This document shows, in pieces, positions 60,688 to 64,000 of a stretch of DNA of 64,000 nt. A program made the position numbers and the translations under genes. The stretch is from Streptomyces tagetis (GTDB taxonomy: Bacteria > Actinomycetota > Actinomycetes > Streptomycetales > Streptomycetaceae): contig NZ_JAGPNL010000007.1 of NCBI RefSeq assembly GCF_018069565.1, positions 333,316 to 397,315 of the forward strand. Direction: 5' to 3'. The notes beneath the pieces are model-generated. The model saw nothing but the letters and a program-made list of their open reading frames with translations. It was not told the DNA's origin and ran no database searches. The stretch's first letter is position 1. Each line of letters opens with the position of its first letter.

Positions 60688-61302
60688 ATGCCCCGCGGCC
60701 GTTATTCGCTCCACGATCCACACGATCACACCCCCCTCGCGGAAGAACACTTCCAGTGCGCCACCGGACCCTCCGGCTGGCGCTACGTGTCCCGGCTGAC
60801 GGCACCCGCCGGTGACCCCCACGGCTCCGTCGACCTCACCCTCGACGACCTCGGCCGCCCCCTACGACTCGAACTCCACGCCGGTGGCTGGCAGGTACGC
60901 GGCGCCGCCCTCGACGGCGTCACATGGGTCCGTACCGACCCCACCGGAGACCACGCCAGCGAAGGCAATGTGCGCGCCCACGCCTTCACCGGCACCTCCC
61001 CGGCCTTCCTCGTCGCCACCGCTCGGCTCCTGCGCCTCACCCCCTCCGCAACAGAGACCCGCGTCCGCCTGGTCGCCCTGACGGACCCGGTCCTCGCCCC
61101 CCGCACCGTGGACCAGTCCTGGACCTTGGTGGAAAGAGAAGCACACGCCACTGACAACGGCCCCCTCGTCGTGGAGGAGTACCAGGTCACAGCCCTGGAC
61201 ACGGGCGGACTGCACACCGTGCACCTCGCCGGCGACGTCGTCCTCGCGGCCCCCGGGATCGAGCTGGAGGACCTGGAGTCACCGCCCTCCGTCTTCCCCT
61301 GA
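60688..61302 (+). CDS. Hypothetical protein downstream of ahcY
   Basis: I do not recognise this 204-residue protein. It has no signal peptide or membrane helix. The N-terminus contains HDPHDHTPLAEEHF, then a beta-strand-rich middle (VDLTLDDLGRPLRLELHAGG, WQVRGAALDGVTWVR) and a C-terminal half of alternating strands ending in an acidic tail. The repeated strand pattern suggests a beta-barrel or lipocalin-like fold binding a small ligand. Codon use and third-position bias match neighbouring genes, so it is real. It follows the ahcY terminators and has its own ATG at 60688. Confidence 0.75.
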   Translation: MPRGRYSLHDPHDHTPLAEEHFQCATGPSGWRYVSRLTAPAGDPHGSVDLTLDDLGRPLRLELHAGGWQVRGAALDGVTWVRTDPTGDHASEGNVRAHAFTGTSPAFLVATARLLRLTPSATETRVRLVALTDPVLAPRTVDQSWTLVEREAHATDNGPLVVEEYQVTALDTGGLHTVHLAGDVVLAAPGIELEDLESPPSVFP

Positions 61303-61450
61303 GCGGCGCCTCGTACGAGGGGCGCACACGGGAGGAGCGTGAGAAGAGAAGGAGGAGAGGGGAGAGGAAGGGGAGAGTGGGGGACCGCACGCGGACGTTC
61401 CCCGGCTCCCGCCGGGCAAGCGAGGCGAGAGGCAGCCGACGACCGGCCCG

Positions 61451-62458
61451 CTACGCCGGAGGCACGAACCCCGTACCGGGCCCGCCGCCGGACGACGCCT
61501 CCCGAGCCGCCTCGGGCGGGCCCCCGGCGGGAGGAGCCGCGGGGGAAGCGGCCGGGGGTGACACCGGGGCCGTCAGGGAAGACGGTGGCACCGGAGCCGC
61601 CGACGGGAGTTGCGTCGGCGGAGTCGTCACCGGAGCGGGTCCGGCCATCCCAGGACCACCGGCCATCCCAGGACCGGGCGCCCCGGCGGGGACCACGCCC
61701 CCCGGCACACCGTGTCCGAACGCGCGCCGCGCCTCCCGGGCCTGCCGCTCGTGCAACACCGCCGCCAGATAGGCCGGCGCGGGAACGCCGTACGGCGGCG
61801 GCGTGCCCGTACGGGCCGCGACATCGGACGCCAGCCGCTCCGCCATCGAGTGACGCACCCGCGCGTCGAGCTGCCCCATCCGCGTCAGGTACTGACGGAC
61901 GGCGAGCCACAGTCCGTCCGGCACCGCGGACAGGTCCAGCTCCGCGAACCGCCCGGCCAGCCACGGCGGGGGCGGCGGCACGAACACGGCCGGCGCGGCC
62001 GGCACCCGCTCCCGCACGACCAGGGTCCCCGCGAACACGTCCCCGATCCGCCGTCCGCGCGCCGACACCAGGGACGCGATGCACGCTCCCGCGCCGAAGG
62101 TCATGAGGATCTCGATCACCCCGATCAGGCCCCGCACCAGCGCGTGCCGGAACCGGATCGGCCCCCCGTCGTCCCGCACCACCCGCAGCCCGCACGCCAG
62201 CTTCCCCAGCGAACGGCCGTGGCTCAGCGTCTCCACCGCGATCGGACCGCCCACCAGGACGAGGAGGAACGCCGTGATCGACAGCGCCGTCTGCGCCGCG
62301 TCGTCCAGCGAGGACGTGGCCGCGACCAGCGCGATGGTGACGATCACGTACGCGGTCACCGCCGCCGCCAGATCGAGCAGCACCGCCATCGCCCTGCTGG
62401 GCAGTTTCGCGGGGCGCAGTTCCAGCGCCACCGCCTCGCCCGTCACCAGCTCACTCAC
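61451..62458 (-). CDS. RDD-family membrane protein
   Basis: The 335-residue protein has an RDD domain with three to four helices: RAMAVLLDLAAAVTAYVIVT, AALSITAFLLVLVGGPIAVE-type segment, and LSHGRSLGKLACGLRVVRDDGG with the RDD Arg/Asp residues. The C-terminal ~150 residues are soluble and become Pro/Ala/Gly-rich at the end. RDD proteins are implicated in ion exchange or membrane transport but are poorly understood. It is divergent from the SpoIIM-like gene, a pairing common in actinobacteria. Confidence 0.9.
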   Translation of the reverse strand: MSELVTGEAVALELRPAKLPSRAMAVLLDLAAAVTAYVIVTIALVAATSSLDDAAQTALSITAFLLVLVGGPIAVETLSHGRSLGKLACGLRVVRDDGGPIRFRHALVRGLIGVIEILMTFGAGACIASLVSARGRRIGDVFAGTLVVRERVPAAPAVFVPPPPPWLAGRFAELDLSAVPDGLWLAVRQYLTRMGQLDARVRHSMAERLASDVAARTGTPPPYGVPAPAYLAAVLHERQAREARRAFGHGVPGGVVPAGAPGPGMAGGPGMAGPAPVTTPPTQLPSAAPVPPSSLTAPVSPPAASPAAPPAGGPPEAAREASSGGGPGTGFVPPA

Positions 62459-62584
62459 CGCACGCCGCCCTTCCCCGTCTGCCCCTCACCGGCCCAGTCT
62501 GCCAAGCTGTGGGCGCACCGCGCCGCGGTACGACAAGCAGATCCACGACGAGCCGCCGACGATAGCCGAGGAGCACGCACACCG

Positions 62585-63592
62585 ATGGACCTCGACGTCT
62601 TCGTCTCCGCCCATCGAGCGGAGTGGGACCGCCTCGACGCCCTGCTGCGCCGCCGTCGCCGGCTCACCGGGGCCGAGGCCGACGAACTCGTCTCCCTCTA
62701 CCAGCGCACGGCCACGCACCTCTCCGTGATCCAGTCGAGCGCGCCCGACCCGCAGCTCACCGGGCGCCTCAGCCAGCTCGTCGCCCGCGCGCGCAGCGCC
62801 GTGACGGGCACCCGCCGGGCCTCCTGGCGGGACGTCACCCACTTCCTCGCCCACGGTTTCCCGGCCGCGGTCTACCGGGCCCGCCACTGGTGGGTGCCGA
62901 CCGCGCTGATCTCGACCGCCGTCGCCGCCCTGCTGGGCTGGTGGATCGGCACCCACCCCGAGGTGCAGTCCGCGATCGCGGCGCCGAGCGAGCTGCGTGA
63001 GCTGACCCGCCCCGGCGGCCAGTACGAGACGTACTACTCGTCCCACCCCGCGGCCTCGTTCGCCGCACAGGTCTGGACGAACAACGCCTGGGCCGCCGCG
63101 CTTTGCCTCATCCTGGGCGTCTTCCTCGGACTGCCGGTCCTCTGGGTCCTGTTCCAGAACATGCTCAACCTTGGTGTGGGCTTCGGTCTGATGTCGTCCG
63201 CCGGGCGCCTCGACACCTTCCTCGGCCTGGTCCTGCCGCACGGCCTGCTCGAACTGACCGCCGTCTTCGTCGCCGCGGGTACGGGGATGCGGCTCGGCTG
63301 GACGGTCATCGACCCGGGACCGAGGACCCGGCGCAACGCCCTCGCCGAGGAGGGCCGGGCCGCCATCGGCATGGCGATCGGACTGGCCCTGGTCCTGTTC
63401 GTCGCGGGCGCCATCGAAGGCTTCGTCACCCCGTCCGGACTGCCCACCTGGGCTCGCATCACCATCGGCGTCGTCGCCGAGCTGGCCTTCCTCGTCTACG
63501 TCTACGTCCTGGGCGGACGTGCCGCGCGCAGCGGCCAGACGGGGGACCTGGAGGCGGCCGAACGCAGCGCCACGGTGCCGACGGCGGCCTGA
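62585..63592 (+). CDS. Stage II sporulation protein M-like membrane protein
   Basis: The 335-residue DUF95/SpoIIM-type protein has a cytoplasmic N-terminal helical region (~95 residues: MDLDVFVSAHRAEWDRLDAL) and about five membrane helices, including WVPTALISTAVAALLGWWIG, AALCLILGVFLGLPVLWVLF and AIGMAIGLALVLFVAGAIEG, with the typical FQNMLNLGVGFGLM segment. In Bacillus SpoIIM belongs to the forespore engulfment machinery; in Streptomyces the role is not known. The ATG at 62585 follows GAGGAG. The rRNA promoter region begins just after its stop. Confidence 0.9.
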   Translation: MDLDVFVSAHRAEWDRLDALLRRRRRLTGAEADELVSLYQRTATHLSVIQSSAPDPQLTGRLSQLVARARSAVTGTRRASWRDVTHFLAHGFPAAVYRARHWWVPTALISTAVAALLGWWIGTHPEVQSAIAAPSELRELTRPGGQYETYYSSHPAASFAAQVWTNNAWAAALCLILGVFLGLPVLWVLFQNMLNLGVGFGLMSSAGRLDTFLGLVLPHGLLELTAVFVAAGTGMRLGWTVIDPGPRTRRNALAEEGRAAIGMAIGLALVLFVAGAIEGFVTPSGLPTWARITIGVVAELAFLVYVYVLGGRAARSGQTGDLEAAERSATVPTAA

Positions 63593-63647
63593 TGTGCGTA
63601 CGGCCCCGGGGAGCTGCTAGTGTCCTCTTCGTTCCCCACAAGAGCCG

Positions 63648-63676
63648 TTGACACGGCCCGCGTGGGGAGGTAGATT
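63648..63676 (+). promoter_or_regulatory. rRNA operon promoter, upstream (P1)
   Basis: TTGACA (63648-63653) and TAGATT (63671-63676) have ideal 17-nt spacing, a near-consensus housekeeping promoter. It is the first of several tandem promoters in the leader of the rRNA operon that starts beyond the right edge. Confidence 0.85.
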
Positions 63677-63790
63677 TGAACAGTTGCCCGGAGATGGGGT
63701 CACTCCCGGAGGGCGTCTTGAGAATCCGTCCGCTTCCCGAATCATCGATTCCGAGGAAGCATCCCCCGATGAATCGGAAACAACGGCCGG

Positions 63791-63819
63791 TCAGACCGGC
63801 CCGAAACTTCTGCTAAAGT
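63791..63819 (+). promoter_or_regulatory. rRNA operon promoter, second (P2)
   Basis: A -10-like TAAAGT lies at 63814-63819. Seventeen nt upstream is TCAGAC (63791-63796), a poor -35, as is common among Streptomyces rrn promoters. Assigned by position and similarity to rrn leaders. Confidence 0.55.
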
Positions 63820-63870
63820 CGGGTCCGCCGGAAAGGGAAACGCGAAAGCGGGAACCTGGAAAGCACCGAG

Positions 63871-63899
63871 GAAATCAGGTCGGGAAGATCTGATAGAGT
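63871..63899 (+). promoter_or_regulatory. rRNA operon promoter, third (P3)
   Basis: TAGAGT at 63894-63899, within TCTGATAGAGTCGGAAACGC, is the familiar core of the promoter closest to 16S rRNA in Streptomyces. The -35 region (63871-63876) is weak. Confidence 0.65.
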
Positions 63900-64000
63900 C
63901 GGAAACGCAAGACCGAAGGGAAAGCGCCCGGAGGAAAGCCGGAGACAGTGTCTCGGGTGAGTACAAAGGAAGCGTCCGTTCCTTGAGAACTCAACAGCGT
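63900..64000 (+). other. 16S rRNA precursor leader (16S gene beyond the window)
   Basis: The segment contains GAGACAGTGTCTC and AAGGAA-GCGTCCG-TTCCTT hairpins and ends with TTGAGAACTCAACAGCGT, the conserved sequence that precedes 16S rRNA in Streptomyces rrn operons and takes part in processing and antitermination. The mature 16S sequence is not in the window. Confidence 0.8.

Noticed and set aside
63593..64000. Open frames of 70-80 codons after the SpoIIM-like gene
   Set aside because: This is rRNA leader DNA with tandem promoters and lower GC; the frames are incidental.

Overview
This window is a chromosomal core segment of a high-GC actinomycete, almost certainly a Streptomyces. Base composition is extremely GC-rich, third codon positions are nearly always G or C, starts are often GTG or TTG, genes overlap as ATGA/GTGA, and a WhiB protein, a SigB-type sigma factor, five LytR-CpsA-Psr (LCP) proteins and a Streptomyces-type rRNA leader are present. 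Gene order from the amidase through fbiB-fbiA-whiB-manB-tobH-manA-ahcY matches the order I remember from Streptomyces and, in part, mycobacterial chromosomes; this is memory, not a search. The window is mostly housekeeping, with accessory material near 22.9-25.7 kb.

Layout. (1) 1-6.9 kb: the start of a diaminopimelate-decarboxylase-family gene on the minus strand, then a histidine degradation operon, hutU - M20 amidohydrolase - hutF - hutI, behind a promoter that carries an inverted repeat. (2) 7-9.4 kb: a SigB/SigF-type sigma factor divergent from a STAS anti-anti-sigma factor and an RsbW-like kinase, forming a partner-switching module. (3) 9.7-14.5 kb: a POT peptide transporter, a two-component system and a GtrA membrane protein. 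(4) 14.6-19 kb: purK-purE coupled to an M19 dipeptidase and a second M19-fold protein that has lost the metal ligands. (5) 19-22.8 kb: a VOC protein and a CGNR zinc-finger regulator around an inverted repeat, UDP-glucose dehydrogenase, and an acyl-CoA dehydrogenase. (6) 22.9-25.7 kb: a Streptomyces-type HTH/DUF6879 cassette next to the relic of a second one.

(7) 25.7-36.2 kb: a thioesterase, then five LCP-family genes and a GT2 glycosyltransferase, a cell-wall glycopolymer attachment region. (8) 36.9-43.6 kb: a TIGR03089 protein, a secreted PGRP-type amidase, the decayed remnant of a sugar-1-phosphate nucleotidyltransferase, an AlkA-like glycosylase, fbiB-fbiA for coenzyme F420, and cysteine dioxygenase. 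(9) 43.6-57.5 kb: whiB with a long upstream region, a giant membrane glycosyltransferase, a DUF5719 protein, a metallopeptidase-like protein, DUF3499, lactate permease, then the mannose block manB - Trm112-like - TobH-like - manA. (10) 57.7-64 kb: a cation diffusion transporter, ahcY behind a potentially bistable leader, an unknown protein, an RDD/SpoIIM pair, and tandem promoters of an rRNA operon whose 16S gene begins beyond the right edge.

Most notable observations: a CRISPR type I-E repeat-like palindrome inside an in-frame insertion of hutF; the M19 pseudoenzyme with a 10-residue repeat region; the M20 enzyme as a candidate for the missing last hut step; the remnant of manC at its conserved locus; the intact and relic HTH/DUF6879 cassettes; and a 65-bp identical block shared by two LCP genes. 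I found no tRNA, insertion sequence or CRISPR array.
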